NCBI RefSeq assembly: GCF_017355985.1
Contig: NZ_JAFIQU010000006.1
Location: forward strand, 310,001-374,000
Reading direction: 5' to 3'
Length of the DNA: 64,000 nt
Origin: Arenibaculum pallidiluteum
GTDB lineage: Bacteria; Pseudomonadota; Alphaproteobacteria; Azospirillales; Azospirillaceae
Of this stretch, positions 8,366 to 17,725 are shown piece after piece. A program made the translations under genes and the position numbers. How positions within the stretch are numbered: the stretch's first letter is position 1; the number at the start of each line of letters is the position of its first letter. The notes below the pieces were generated by a model that did not search any database, had not been told where the DNA came from, and saw only the letters and a list, made by a program, of their open reading frames with translations.

Positions 8366-9022
8366 CTAACGCCGGATCAGCGGGGCCAGGTTGCCGAGCG
8401 CCCCTGTCTCCAGCCGGTAGTTCAGGTCGCGCATCATCTCCGAGACGACGTCGTTCAGCGCACGGTCGCGGACATAGGGCGAGGCGTTCTCCGGGATCGT
8501 GAGCGAGCGCTCGACGGTGGCGATGGTCGAGCCCTGGAAGCGCCGGCCTCCGGTCTCGCCCACCAGCTCGACCTCCATCCGGCCGTCGAAGCGGGTGGAC
8601 TGCTCGTTCCGGAACGAGCCCTGGATCCCCTGGGTCACGCGCAGCGGCACGGCGACAATCCGCGCGTCATGGATCACGACCCGCAGCGTGCCGTCGCGGC
8701 CCACCGATTGGATCCTGTCGGCGACCCACCGGCGCACCGCCTGCTCCGGCGGGGTCGGGGCCAGGTGCTCGACATTCTCGCCGCCCAGCGGGGCCACGTA
8801 GCGGTTCTCCACCGTCACCTGCCCGACATCGAAGGCGATGGGCCCGTACTGCGCGAAGCTCAGGGGCGCGATGGGTGGCGCGGGCGTCGGCGTCTGGCAG
8901 GCCGCCAGCGCAAGGGAGGAGACGACGGCGGCAGTGGCGACGGCGGCCGCGCGAAACCGCGGCAGCCGGCGCGGTCCGGAATGCCGGTGGAGCCGGCGCA
9001 GGGACTGGGGAAGGATTCTCAT
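8366..9022 (-). CDS. Putative lipoprotein of unknown function
   Basis: 218 residues. A basic N-terminus (MRILPQSLRRLHRHSG) is followed by a hydrophobic stretch and the lipobox LALAAC, so the mature protein should be lipid-anchored. The body includes VEHLAPTPPEQAVRRWVADR and a C-terminal YRLETGALGNLAPLIRR; it resembles uncharacterised alphaproteobacterial lipoproteins. The start at 9020-9022 has GGAGACCCTGC upstream, which rules out an 18-residue longer frame. It is the last gene of the leftward argD-argF-hslO-yqaA unit, 25 bp after yqaA. Confidence 0.7.
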   Translation of the reverse strand: MRILPQSLRRLHRHSGPRRLPRFRAAAVATAAVVSSLALAACQTPTPAPPIAPLSFAQYGPIAFDVGQVTVENRYVAPLGGENVEHLAPTPPEQAVRRWVADRIQSVGRDGTLRVVIHDARIVAVPLRVTQGIQGSFRNEQSTRFDGRMEVELVGETGGRRFQGSTIATVERSLTIPENASPYVRDRALNDVVSEMMRDLNYRLETGALGNLAPLIRR

Positions 9023-9047
9023 GCAGGGTCTCCGCTGGAACTCGAAC

Positions 9048-9473
9048 TCAGCCGAGGAACGGCACCATGACGGCATAGCGCGCGGTCTTTCCGATCGCCA
9101 CCAGGACGAGGAACAGCACGAAGGGTGTGCGCAGCGCGCCGGCTGCGACGGTCAGCGCGTCGCCGAAGAACGGCGCCCAGGAGAGCAGCAGCGTCCAGGC
9201 CCCGAAGCGCCGGAACCAGTCCTCGGCACGCCGGTAGGCGCGCTCCGACACGCCCATCCCCGGCAGCCGGCGCAGCCGCTCGACGCCGCGGCCGAGACCC
9301 CAGTTCACCACCGCGCCGAGGGTGTTGCCCAGGCTCGCGACCGCGACGAGCAGCCAGGGATCGATTCGCCCGTCGGCCAGCAGCCCCGCCAGCACCAGCT
9401 CGCTCTGGGCCGGAAGGACCGTGGCCGCCAGGAACGAGACGCCGAACAGTCCCGTGAGCGCCGTCCAGGCCAA
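9048..9473 (-). CDS. YqaA-family inner-membrane protein (DedA/SNARE-associated related)
   Basis: 141 residues with about four hydrophobic segments. The early LPAQSELVLAGLLADG, the glycine-rich SLGNTLGAVVNWGLGRG and the later SWAPFFGDALTVAAGALR are the family's conserved blocks. YqaA proteins are short relatives of DedA and are implicated in membrane homeostasis without a proven reaction. It follows hslO by 16 bp on the same strand. Confidence 0.85.
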   Translation of the reverse strand: MAWTALTGLFGVSFLAATVLPAQSELVLAGLLADGRIDPWLLVAVASLGNTLGAVVNWGLGRGVERLRRLPGMGVSERAYRRAEDWFRRFGAWTLLLSWAPFFGDALTVAAGALRTPFVLFLVLVAIGKTARYAVMVPFLG

Positions 9474-9489
9474 GACGCGGCCGCCGGGC

Positions 9490-10404
9490 TCAGTGCCGCG
9501 CGTAGATTGCCGCGAGATCGGCGTCGTCGAAGTCGTAGGTGCTGTTGCAGAACTCGCAGGTGGCGCTGACCTTGCCCTCGACCTTCAGCGTCTCGACCTC
9601 CTCGCGGGGCAGCGACGCCAGCACTGTCGCGACGCGCTCGCGCGAGCAGCGGCAGGCCTGGCGCAGGGCGGTAGGAGGCCAGACGCGGACGCCGTCCTCG
9701 TGGAACAGCCGGTACAGCAGGTCGTTGGCCCCGAGGCCTGGATCGGTCAGCTCGCCGCCCTCGGCGGTGCTCATCAGCACCATGGCCCGGCGCCAGTCGT
9801 CCTCGACGTCGCTTCCAGGCTGCACCGTCCCGCCCTCGCCCGGCAGGCGCTGCAGCATCAGCGCGCCGCCGCGCCAGCCCTCGCCCCGCTTCTCGACCGC
9901 GACGCGGATCCCGGTCTCGAGCTGCTCGGACTGGCGGAAATAGTGCTGCACGCTGTCGGTCAGCGTGGCGCCGCTCAGCTCCACGATGCCCTGGTAGCGC
10001 TCGGTATGCTCGCCCTGGTCGACGGTGAAGGCCAGGTAGCCCTTGCCCAGCAGGTCGGGGACCGGCGCGGCGGTCGCCTCGGGCAGCCGCTCGGCGTCGA
10101 ACTGCGCATAGCCGCGCAGGTCGCCCGTGCTGGTCACATCGGCGACCATCAGCCGGATCGGGCCGTCGCCCTTGGTCTGCAGGGTGAAGACTCCCTGGTA
10201 CTTCAGCATCCCCGCGAGGGTCGCAGCCAGGGTGATGGTCTCGCCCAGGAGCTGGGCGACCGGTCCGGGATAGGCGTGCTTGGTCAGGATCTCGTCCAGC
10301 GCGCCCCCGAGACGGACCATGCGGCCGCGGAGGTGCGAGGCGTCGATCTGGAAGGGTTGGACGATGTCGTCCTCGAGGGGACGTTCGGACGTGGCTTCGG
10401 ACAA
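9490..10404 (-). CDS. hslO: Hsp33 redox-regulated chaperone
   Basis: 304 residues. Cytosolic holdase that is activated by oxidation of a zinc-bound cysteine cluster. The C-terminal zinc motif is visible as CEFCNSTYDF, preceded by CRCSRERV, giving the CxC plus CxxC arrangement of Hsp33. The N-terminal substrate-binding domain starts VQPFQIDASHLRGRMVRLG. Translation appears to start at a TTG (10402-10404) with GGAGAG 8 bp upstream. It begins 4 bp after the argF stop, so it is in the arg operon, an arrangement also seen in other Rhodospirillales. Confidence 0.95.
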   Translation of the reverse strand: MSEATSERPLEDDIVQPFQIDASHLRGRMVRLGGALDEILTKHAYPGPVAQLLGETITLAATLAGMLKYQGVFTLQTKGDGPIRLMVADVTSTGDLRGYAQFDAERLPEATAAPVPDLLGKGYLAFTVDQGEHTERYQGIVELSGATLTDSVQHYFRQSEQLETGIRVAVEKRGEGWRGGALMLQRLPGEGGTVQPGSDVEDDWRRAMVLMSTAEGGELTDPGLGANDLLYRLFHEDGVRVWPPTALRQACRCSRERVATVLASLPREEVETLKVEGKVSATCEFCNSTYDFDDADLAAIYARH

Positions 10405-10408
10405 TACT

Positions 10409-11323
10409 CTAGCTCTCCAGGCACCAGCACAGGATGCCCTTCTGGGCGTGCAGGCGGTTCTCCGCCTCGTCCCAGACCACCGACTGGGGACCGTCGATGA
10501 CCGAATCGGTCACCTCCTCGCCGCGGTGGGCGGGCAGACAGTGCATGAATATGGCGTCCGGAGCCGCCCTTTTCATGAGGGATTCGTCCACCCTGTAGGG
10601 GGCCAGCCGGTTGTGCCGGTTGGCGGCATCGCGCTGGTGCATGGAAACCCAGGTGTCCGTCACCACGCAGTCCGCGCCGCGCACGGCCTCCTGCGGATCC
10701 TCGGTCAGGGTCACGCGCCCGCCCTCGCGCGCGGCCCAGGCCATCAGCTCGGCCGAGGGCGTGAGCCCCGCCGGACAGGCGAGCCGCATCTCGAACCGGA
10801 GACGCACCGCCGCGTGGATCCAGCTCGCGGCGACGTTGTTGCCGTCGCCGGTCCAGGCTACGACCCGCCCCTCGATCGGGCCGCGGTGCTCCTCGAAGGT
10901 CATCAGGTCTGCCATGATCTGGCAGGGATGCGACAGGTCGGTCAGCCCGTTGATCACCGGCACCGTGGCGTATCGGGCGAGCTCCTCGAGCTTCCGCGCG
11001 TCGTCGGTCCGCAGCATGATCGCATCGACATAGCGCGACAGCACGCGGGCCGTGTCCGCCACCGTCTCGCTGCGGCCGAGCTGCGTGTCGGACGAGGCCA
11101 TCATCACCACGTCGCCGCCGAGCTGGCGCATGCCGACCTCGAACGAGACGCGGGTGCGCGTGGAGGGCTTCTCGAACAGCAGCGCCAGGGTCTTGCCCGC
11201 CAGCGGCCGGTGCGCGGGATCGCGGCCCGCGCGCTTCAGCGCGGCGCCGCGGTCCAGGATCCCGCGCAGGGTCGCCGCGTCGAATCGGTCGAGGTCGAGG
11301 AAATGCCGGGACGCCGCGCTCAC
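10409..11323 (-). CDS. argF: Ornithine carbamoyltransferase
   Basis: 304 residues. It makes citrulline from ornithine and carbamoyl phosphate in arginine synthesis. The carbamoyl-phosphate motif is [10 protein letters not shown], with HPCQIMADL and the ornithine-side motif [14 protein letters not shown] is also typical. The start is a GTG at 11321-11323 inside the argD stop (GTGA overlap), so the two are coupled. Confidence 0.96.
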   Translation of the reverse strand: MSAASRHFLDLDRFDAATLRGILDRGAALKRAGRDPAHRPLAGKTLALLFEKPSTRTRVSFEVGMRQLGGDVVMMASSDTQLGRSETVADTARVLSRYVDAIMLRTDDARKLEELARYATVPVINGLTDLSHPCQIMADLMTFEEHRGPIEGRVVAWTGDGNNVAASWIHAAVRLRFEMRLACPAGLTPSAELMAWAAREGGRVTLTEDPQEAVRGADCVVTDTWVSMHQRDAANRHNRLAPYRVDESLMKRAAPDAIFMHCLPAHRGEEVTDSVIDGPQSVVWDEAENRLHAQKGILCWCLES

Positions 11324-12501
11324 GACGCCCTCGTCTCGGACAGCACGCGGTCGAGGATGGCGCAGCCCTCCTCGATCTCGGCATCCCCGATGATCAGCGG
11401 CGGCAGGAGCCGGATTACGTTGTCCCCGGCCCCCACCGTGACGAGCCCCGCGTCGCGCAGCGCCGCGATCACGTCGGTGTTGGCGATGCCGTCACGGATG
11501 CGCAGGCCCAGCAGCAGGCCCATGCCGCGCACCTCGGTCAGGACGGAGCGATGCTTGGCCGCCAGCGCCTCGAGCCGGGCGCGCAGGCGTCGTGCGACGG
11601 CGTCCACGCGATCGAGGAAGCCCGGCTCCAGGATCACGTCGAGCACGGCATCGGCCACGGCCATGGCAAGCGGGTTCCCGCCGAAGGTGGTCCCGTGGGT
11701 GCCCGCGGTCATGCCCACCGCGGCCTTCTCGGTCGCAAGGCACGCCCCCACGGGGAAGCCGCCGCCGATGCCCTTGGCGATGCACATCACGTCCGGCGTG
11801 ATGCCTGCCCATTCATGGGCGAACAGCTTGCCGGTGCGGCCCATGCCGGTCTGGATCTCGTCGAGGAACAGCAGCAGGCCGAACTCGTCGCAGACCTGGC
11901 GCAGGGCGCGCATGAAGTCGGCGTCGCCCGAGCGGACGCCGCCCTCGCCCTGGACGGGCTCCACGCAGATGGCGGCCGTCTCGTCGGTGATGGCGGCGCG
12001 CAGCTCGTTCAGGTTGCCGAAGGCGACCTGGTCGAAGCCCTCGACCAGCGGGTAGAAGCCCTTCACGAGCTTCTCCTGCTTGGCGGCCGAAATCGCCGTC
12101 ATAGTCCGCCCGTGGAAGGCCTGGTTGAAGGTGATGATGCGCCAGCGCTGCGGATTGCCGGTCTCGTCATGGTACTTGCGGACCAGCTTGGCCCCGCACT
12201 CCCACGCCTCCACGCCGGAATTGGTGAAGAAGACCGTGTCCGCGAAGGTATTCTCCACGAGCCTGCGCGCCACCTTCTCCTGGCCGGGGACGCGGAAGAC
12301 GTTGGAGACGTGCCAGATTCGTCGTGCCTGCGCGGTCAGCGCCTCGACCAGCCGCGGGTGGCAGTGGCCCAGGCCGTTCACGGCGATGCCGCTCATGAAG
12401 TCAAGGTAGCGCTTGCCCTTGTCATCGAAGAGATAAGGGCCCTCGCCCCGCTCGAACGCAACGTCCGCGCGGGCGTAGGTAGGCATCACGACAGGAATCA
12501 C
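11320..12501 (-). CDS. argD: Acetylornithine aminotransferase
   Basis: 393 residues. PLP-dependent class III aminotransferase converting N-acetylglutamate semialdehyde to N-acetylornithine. The PLP lysine lies in [14 protein letters not shown], after [14 protein letters not shown]. The N-terminus [19 protein letters not shown] fits the family when read from the GTG at 12499-12501, which has GGGGGA 5-6 bp upstream. The longer open frame to 12561 adds 20 unlike residues. It is first gene of the leftward argD-argF-hslO-yqaA-lipoprotein unit. Confidence 0.95.
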   Translation of the reverse strand: MIPVVMPTYARADVAFERGEGPYLFDDKGKRYLDFMSGIAVNGLGHCHPRLVEALTAQARRIWHVSNVFRVPGQEKVARRLVENTFADTVFFTNSGVEAWECGAKLVRKYHDETGNPQRWRIITFNQAFHGRTMTAISAAKQEKLVKGFYPLVEGFDQVAFGNLNELRAAITDETAAICVEPVQGEGGVRSGDADFMRALRQVCDEFGLLLFLDEIQTGMGRTGKLFAHEWAGITPDVMCIAKGIGGGFPVGACLATEKAAVGMTAGTHGTTFGGNPLAMAVADAVLDVILEPGFLDRVDAVARRLRARLEALAAKHRSVLTEVRGMGLLLGLRIRDGIANTDVIAALRDAGLVTVGAGDNVIRLLPPLIIGDAEIEEGCAILDRVLSETRAS

Positions 12502-12675
12502 GCAAATCCCCCAACGGGCAGGACCGGCGGACGCACGGGTTCGCCGGACGGAAAGCGGCAATTAAGAAGATCCGCCCCGGCGCTTGTCAACAGCGCGGGG
12601 CCGAGTACCTGCCGCGGGGCGGCGCATCGGCCGCGCTGCGGTCGCGGCCACGGTGCTGGCGTCTGGCGCCGCCGC

Positions 12676-13479
12676 TCAGGGCTTGAGCTTGTAGCCCGTG
12701 GACAGCATGCGCAGCAGCAGCGCCCAGAGCGCGAGGTTGGTCCCGGCGAGCAGCGCCAGGCCCACGCCGAGCGTGCCGTCGCTGACGCCGATGAAGCCGT
12801 AGCGGAACCCGTCGATCATGTAGAAGAAGGGATTCGCGTGCGCGACCCACCAGAAGGCGGTGGGCAGCCGCTCGACGGAATAGAAGGTGCCCGAGAGGAA
12901 GGTCAGGGGCGTGATCAGGAAATTGGTGAAGGCCGCGATGTGGTCGAACTTCTCGGCCCAGACGCCGCCGATCAGGCCCAGCAGCGACAGCAGCATGGAC
13001 GCCATCACCGCGTGGTAGACGATATAGAAGGGTGCGGCGATCTCCAGCGGCACGAACAGGCTGATGGCGATGGCCGTGACGATGCCCACCGCCAGGCCGC
13101 GGCAGACGCCGCCCATCACGTAGCCGAGCGCCAGCTCGGCCGGGGCCAGCGGCGGCATCAGCACGTCGACGATGTTGCCCTGGACCTTCGCGATGATCAC
13201 CGAGGAGGAGGTGTTGGCGAAGGCGTTCTGGGCCATGGCCATCATGATCAGGCCCGGCGCCAGGAACTGCAGGAAGGGGGTCTCGCCGACCATGCGCAGG
13301 TTCCCGCCCAGCGCCAGTGCGAAGACGGCATAGAACAGCAGCGTCGTCACCACAGGCGCGGCGACGGTCTGCTGATACACCTTCAGGAAGCGCTGCACCT
13401 CGCGGCGGAACAGCGTCCAGAGGCCGATCCAGTTGACGGCGCCGATTTCGCGGGGCTGGGGAGGCAGGGGCTTGTGCAT
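12676..13479 (-). CDS. ABC-2 type transporter permease
   Basis: 267 residues with six predicted membrane helices. The family signature lies in the middle and end: IDVLMPPLAPAELALGYVMG-like text (residues about 98-120) and LSGTFYSVERLPTAFWWVAH then NPFFYMIDGFRYGFIG. This is the ABC-2 family of exporters that move polysaccharides or drugs. No ATPase is adjacent on this strand, so its partner is elsewhere or may be the ABC ATPase at 25.2 kb (unproven). The start at 13477-13479 lacks a strong ribosome site. Confidence 0.85.
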   Translation of the reverse strand: MHKPLPPQPREIGAVNWIGLWTLFRREVQRFLKVYQQTVAAPVVTTLLFYAVFALALGGNLRMVGETPFLQFLAPGLIMMAMAQNAFANTSSSVIIAKVQGNIVDVLMPPLAPAELALGYVMGGVCRGLAVGIVTAIAISLFVPLEIAAPFYIVYHAVMASMLLSLLGLIGGVWAEKFDHIAAFTNFLITPLTFLSGTFYSVERLPTAFWWVAHANPFFYMIDGFRYGFIGVSDGTLGVGLALLAGTNLALWALLLRMLSTGYKLKP

Positions 13480-13677
13480 GGCGGCGGACCCTAGCGTCTG
13501 GGAAGGCCTCGCGCAAACGCGGGGGCTGCATGGCGCCCCGCCGCGGCTGCGGGATCTCGTGCCCCTGCGGATCTTCCGCCCGGCGGCGCCCGGGCCTAAG
13601 CTCGCTCCGGGAGCCGGCCGGCGGAGACGGGGCCGAAAGACGGTGTCGGAAGAGGCGGCGGAGGCGCGGAGGGGCGG

Positions 13678-14241
13678 ATGGATGGAGCGGAGCAGCGGGG
13701 GCGCAAGGTCGCCCGCCGGGTCACGCCGCAATCCCTGGAGAACGCGGCGCTGCATTACCTCGAGCGCTTCGCGACCTCCTCGGCCAATCTGAGGCGGGTC
13801 CTGATGCGCCGGGTCCAACGCTCGGCCCGGGACCACGGAACCGACCCCGAGGAGGGCGCGGCTTGGGTGGACGCGCTGGTCGAGCGCTATCGGCGCAGCG
13901 GCATCCTGGACGACCGTGTCTATGCCGAGGCCAGGGCCGCGAGCCTGCAGCGCCGGGGCGCATCGACCCGCGCGATCCGCGAGAAGCTTGCCGCCAAGGG
14001 CATCGGCCGCGAACAGGCCGATGCCGCGCTGGATGCGCTGGGGGAGGAGATCGGCGGCGACCTCGACCTGGAGGCGGCCAAAGCCTTCGCCCGCCGCCGA
14101 CGGCTCGGCCCCTTCCGGGCCGGCGACAGGGAGGCCCAGCGCGAGCGGGACCTGGCGGCGCTGGGCCGCGCCGGCTTCTCCTACGAGACTGCGCGGCGCG
14201 TCATCGATGCCCGCGATCCCGATGCCATCGACGAGGAGTAA
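13678..14241 (+). CDS. recX: RecX family regulatory protein
   Basis: 187 residues, mostly alpha-helical and very rich in Arg and Ala. The three-helix repeats typical of RecX are seen in ALHYLERFATSSANLRRVL, YRRSGILDDRVYAEARAAS then GASTRAIREKLAAKGIG, and GRAGFSYETARRVID. RecX binds RecA filaments and modulates recombinase activity. GGAGGGGCGG precedes the ATG. recA is not adjacent here, as in many alphaproteobacteria. Confidence 0.85.
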   Translation: MDGAEQRGRKVARRVTPQSLENAALHYLERFATSSANLRRVLMRRVQRSARDHGTDPEEGAAWVDALVERYRRSGILDDRVYAEARAASLQRRGASTRAIREKLAAKGIGREQADAALDALGEEIGGDLDLEAAKAFARRRRLGPFRAGDREAQRERDLAALGRAGFSYETARRVIDARDPDAIDEE

Positions 14242-14319
14242 ACTTCCGGACGCGCCAGCCTTGCATTGCTTCCGGCAAGAAGGCAGCATTTATCGAATAA
14301 TTTCGATACAGGACTCCAC

Positions 14320-16011
14320 TTGCGTCCGACGTTCGAGGTCCAGGTCTTCAAAAGGGATCACTGGGTCATCGAGACCCGCTGCACCTCCGAGGAGGAGGCG
14401 CGCAAGATCGCGCGCCTCGTGCTGGCGGAGCGGCGGAGCGACGGCGTCAGGGTGGTCCGCGAATGGCCCCGCGAGGACGGGACGGTGGTTGAGCGCGAGC
14501 TTTTCACCGAGTTCCGGGACGCCGCGGACAGGATCACCCTCGGCCCTATCGACGATCCGCCCAGGCCCTGCGAGACCATCGACGAGTTCTACGGGGTCGA
14601 TGCGCGCCTGACGGTCTCTCGCCTGTTCAAGGGCTATATCGAGCACCTGGTCGTCACGCCGACCGAGATGCTGCACAACCATGCGGAGCTGCGCCGCCTG
14701 GCCGACAAGGACGACCTGCTGCCCTCGGCGGTGTCGCGCGTGGCCGCCCTCCAGGCTGGCCAGGAGAGCCGGGCCCGCCGCGACGAGATCCACCGCATCA
14801 TCGACACCATGAGCGAGCGGGCGCGCAAGGCCGCGGGCGAGCGGAACCTGCCCCTGGTCTCGCGCCACGGCTGGGCGCGCACCGTGCAGGCCGCGGCGGA
14901 GCTGGGCGCGCCCGAGGACCGGGACTTCCTGGCGCTGGTGGCGCTCTCGACCGAGAGCACCCGGGTCCGGAGCTGGCCGGGCAAGGTCGAGTTCTTCGCC
15001 GACATCCTGGACCGGGAGCCCGAGCTCGACGGGCATCCGCTCGCCCTGCTGGACGGGGCCCTGGCCGATACGCTGGGCGTCAATCCGGTGGTCCAGGAGC
15101 TGCTGGGCTCGCAGCCCAGCCTGGCCCGGGCGCTGGGCTCCCTCGCCGATCTCGGCCAGGGACGGCTCGAGGCGCCGCCCACCGGGGCCGGTGCCGCCAC
15201 CATGCGCATGAACGCGCTGTTCGCGTCCCGGGCCATGCCGGCCAGCCGCCACGTGATGCTCGACTGGATGCGCCGGCAGCTCAAGGGCTCGGCGCCGCTG
15301 GTCCGCAACGATCCCCAGGGCGAAAGGACCGCCTTCCGCCACCTGCTGGAGCGGCTGCTGACGGATTCGGGCCTGCTCGGCGGCTCCGGCATGGCCGAGG
15401 CGCTGACGCTGCGCTACATGCGCTTTCTGGAGCAGGGCGGCGCGACGGGCAAGAGGCTCGCCATCGACGGGGTCGTGGCGAGCTGCGCCGATGCCCGCCA
15501 GGCAGCACTGTACCTAATGGCCCTCGCGGGGTCCGAGTTCGGGCGGGACCAGGCCGAGCACCTGGAGGGCGTCCTGACCGGGCTGGTGTCAAACCCGGCC
15601 AGCCATGGCCGCTTCACCAGCACCGGCGCCACCATCAAGCTGAACCTGGAGCGACTGACGGCCCTGTACGAGACGGCCGCCGGATCGCCCCTGGAGCCGC
15701 AGACGCGCAGGCGCGTCGCGGACGGCATCGATGCGATGATCGCCAGCTACATCGTGAACCAGCGGGTGGTCGAGCGCCTGGACAACCCCGGCGATCCGCT
15801 GCGCCACCGCGCGATCCGCCTGATGCAGATGTGCACGCCCGGCGTACTGACCTCGCAACGGGCGCTGACAATCGTGCGCGAGCGCGTGATCGGGCACTTG
15901 CGCCAGCCGAACTTCGAGCAGAAGTTCGTGGCCGACATCGCCGATCCGGCTGTGCGTGAACGGGCGCTACGCGACTTCTTCACACTGCTGAGCCGGGCCG
16001 GCTTCCACTGA
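14320..16011 (+). CDS. Large conserved-looking protein of unknown function (563 aa)
   Basis: 563 residues, no signal peptide and no membrane helix; probably cytosolic and mainly helical after residue 120. A small N-terminal alpha/beta part ([19 protein letters not shown] then [16 protein letters not shown]) resembles a ferredoxin-like sensing or binding fold. The rest has repeated helical units and many Arg/Glu pairs. I prefer the TTG at 14320 because CAGGACTCCAC precedes it; an ATG at 14266 would add 18 residues with no Shine-Dalgarno. It lies between recX and rluE, 10 bp from rluE. I do not recognise the family. Confidence 0.75.
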   Translation: MRPTFEVQVFKRDHWVIETRCTSEEEARKIARLVLAERRSDGVRVVREWPREDGTVVERELFTEFRDAADRITLGPIDDPPRPCETIDEFYGVDARLTVSRLFKGYIEHLVVTPTEMLHNHAELRRLADKDDLLPSAVSRVAALQAGQESRARRDEIHRIIDTMSERARKAAGERNLPLVSRHGWARTVQAAAELGAPEDRDFLALVALSTESTRVRSWPGKVEFFADILDREPELDGHPLALLDGALADTLGVNPVVQELLGSQPSLARALGSLADLGQGRLEAPPTGAGAATMRMNALFASRAMPASRHVMLDWMRRQLKGSAPLVRNDPQGERTAFRHLLERLLTDSGLLGGSGMAEALTLRYMRFLEQGGATGKRLAIDGVVASCADARQAALYLMALAGSEFGRDQAEHLEGVLTGLVSNPASHGRFTSTGATIKLNLERLTALYETAAGSPLEPQTRRRVADGIDAMIASYIVNQRVVERLDNPGDPLRHRAIRLMQMCTPGVLTSQRALTIVRERVIGHLRQPNFEQKFVADIADPAVRERALRDFFTLLSRAGFH

Positions 16012-16021
16012 AGCCCCGCCC

Positions 16022-16660
16022 TTGTCCCGGCTGATCCTGCTGAACAAGCCCTATGGCGTCCTGTCCCAGTTCACCGACCGCGAGGCCGGACGCGCGACGC
16101 TGCGCGACCTGGTGCCGGTGCCCGGGGTCTATCCCGCCGGACGCCTGGACCGGGACAGCGAGGGGCTGCTGGCGCTGACCGACGACGGCGCGCTGACGGC
16201 CCGGATCGCCGACCCGCGGCACAAGCTGCCCAAGACCTACTGGGCCCAGGTCGAGGGCGAGCCGGACGAGGCGGCGCTGGACCGGCTCCGGCGCGGCGTC
16301 GTGCTGAACGACGGGCCGACCCTTCCGGCGCCTACCCGCCGCATCGCGGAGCCCCCAGGCCTGTGGCCGCGCGACCCGCCGGTCCGCTTCCGCAGGAACA
16401 TTCCCACCGCCTGGATCGAGGTCGTCCTGCGCGAGGGGCGGAACCGCCAGGTGCGGCGCATGACGGCGGCCGTCGGCCTGCCGACCCTGCGCCTGATCCG
16501 CTGGGCGATCGGCGACTGGACGATCGACGGGCTCGCCCCCGGCGCCTGGCGCGAGGTGCCGGTGGCAACGCCGACGGGGGCCGGGCGCCTCAGAGGCGGT
16601 CGAGATGCGTCGCCAGCACCACAGTCGTCTCCACACCGGCGACGCCCGCCAGCGCGTTGA
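16022..16660 (+). CDS. rluE: 23S rRNA pseudouridine synthase, RluE type
   Basis: 212 residues of the RsuA/RluB/E/F family. The catalytic aspartate lies in [19 protein letters not shown], preceded by [12 protein letters not shown] and followed by [20 protein letters not shown]. There is no N-terminal S4 domain, as in RluE, which modifies U2457 in the peptidyl-transferase region. The start is a TTG at 16022. The last 26 residues are Arg/Pro-rich and overlap the 3' end of the convergent Lrp gene by about 70 bp; family members usually end near PGAWREVP. Confidence 0.85.
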   Translation: MSRLILLNKPYGVLSQFTDREAGRATLRDLVPVPGVYPAGRLDRDSEGLLALTDDGALTARIADPRHKLPKTYWAQVEGEPDEAALDRLRRGVVLNDGPTLPAPTRRIAEPPGLWPRDPPVRFRRNIPTAWIEVVLREGRNRQVRRMTAAVGLPTLRLIRWAIGDWTIDGLAPGAWREVPVATPTGAGRLRGGRDASPAPQSSPHRRRPPAR

Positions 16661-17030
16661 CCCGCTCGCGCAGCGCGGTCAGCGCCGCCGTCGAGTCCGT
16701 CTCGGCCAGCGCCAGCAGATCGATTGGCCCAGCGACGCTCTGGAGCAGCCGGATTTCGGGCAGCGGCGCGAGCAGCGGCACGATATGCGCGCAGCTCCGC
16801 CCGGGGGCGAAGCGGATGGCGAGCCATGCCCGGACGCCGCGCTCAGGGACGGAATCCGCCATGCGGATCGTGTAGCGGCCGATCACGCCGCTGCGCTCGA
16901 GCCGGCGCAGGCGCTCCTGCGCGGCGCTGCGGGACAGGCCGACGGCGCGGGCGATCGCGACCAGCGGCATGCGCGCGTCGTCCTGGAGCAGCGCCAGGAT
17001 GTGCCGGTCCTTCTCGTCGATCTCCGCCAT
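16590..17030 (-). CDS. Lrp/AsnC-family transcriptional regulator
   Basis: 146 residues. An N-terminal helix-turn-helix ([20 protein letters not shown] then [19 protein letters not shown]) is followed by a RAM ligand-binding domain with [16 protein letters not shown]. It probably binds an amino acid or related small molecule. A start one codon earlier (GTG 17033) is possible. It diverges from the cysteine hydrolase at 17138 with a 107-bp shared spacer, the usual layout for a local regulator and its target. Confidence 0.9.
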   Translation of the reverse strand: MAEIDEKDRHILALLQDDARMPLVAIARAVGLSRSAAQERLRRLERSGVIGRYTIRMADSVPERGVRAWLAIRFAPGRSCAHIVPLLAPLPEIRLLQSVAGPIDLLALAETDSTAALTALRERVNALAGVAGVETTVVLATHLDRL

Positions 17031-17137
17031 CACGCGATCCGTCCACAGTCATTCCGCCGGCCCGCCGGTCGTCTTGCCGGGTATCGCCCGGCCGTGGGCC
17101 GGTCCTAGGGTGGCCCGGCAGATCATAGGGGGTGAGA

Positions 17138-17707
17138 ATGGCGATGACGATTCCGGACGGGGCGGTGCTGATCCCCATCGACGTGCAGCGGGGATTCGAC
17201 GCCCCGTCCTGGGGCCGGCGGAACAACCCCGCCATGGAGGAGAACGGCCTGGCCCTCCTTGCGGCATGGCGCCGGACCGGCCGGCCGGTCATCCATGTCC
17301 GGCATGACTCCGTGGAGCCTGGGTCGTCGCTGGCGCCCGACACGCCGGGCAACGCCTTCCGGCCGGGCTTCGATCCCCGCCCCGGCGAGCCGCTGGTGAC
17401 CAAGTCGGTGAACGCGGCCTTCATCGGGACCGACCTGGACCTGCGGCTGCGCCGGTCGGGCGCCCGGACGCTGGTGCTGTTCGGGATCAGCACCGACATG
17501 TGCGTCTCGACCTCGGTCCGGGTCGCGGCGAACCTTGGCTATTCCGTGTTGGTGGCGGGCGATGCCTGCGCCTGCTTCGACCTGCCCGACGGGCGCGGCG
17601 GCACCGTCGCGGCGGAGGATGTCCACCGGGCCCATCTGGCGACGCTGGGCTTCGAGTTCGCGCGGGTCTTAGACACGGCGGAGATCCTGGCGGCCCTGAC
17701 GGCGTAA
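17138..17707 (+). CDS. Isochorismatase-family cysteine hydrolase
   Basis: 189 residues. The catalytic triad positions are visible: Asp in VLIPIDVQRGFD, Lys in LVTKSVNAAF, and Cys in FGISTDMCVSTSVRVAANLG. The family includes nicotinamidases, ureidoacrylate and biuret hydrolases; the substrate is not determined here. AGGGGGTGAGA precedes ATG 17138. Control by the divergent Lrp regulator is inferred from layout. Confidence 0.85.
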   Translation: MAMTIPDGAVLIPIDVQRGFDAPSWGRRNNPAMEENGLALLAAWRRTGRPVIHVRHDSVEPGSSLAPDTPGNAFRPGFDPRPGEPLVTKSVNAAFIGTDLDLRLRRSGARTLVLFGISTDMCVSTSVRVAANLGYSVLVAGDACACFDLPDGRGGTVAAEDVHRAHLATLGFEFARVLDTAEILAALTA

Positions 17708-17725
17708 GGAAGCCCGCGCCGGGGA

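Noticed and set aside
12676-14289. Upstream extension of the ABC-2 permease (537 codons)
   Set aside because: The extra part is antisense to recX. The permease fold starts at MHKPLPPQPREIG.
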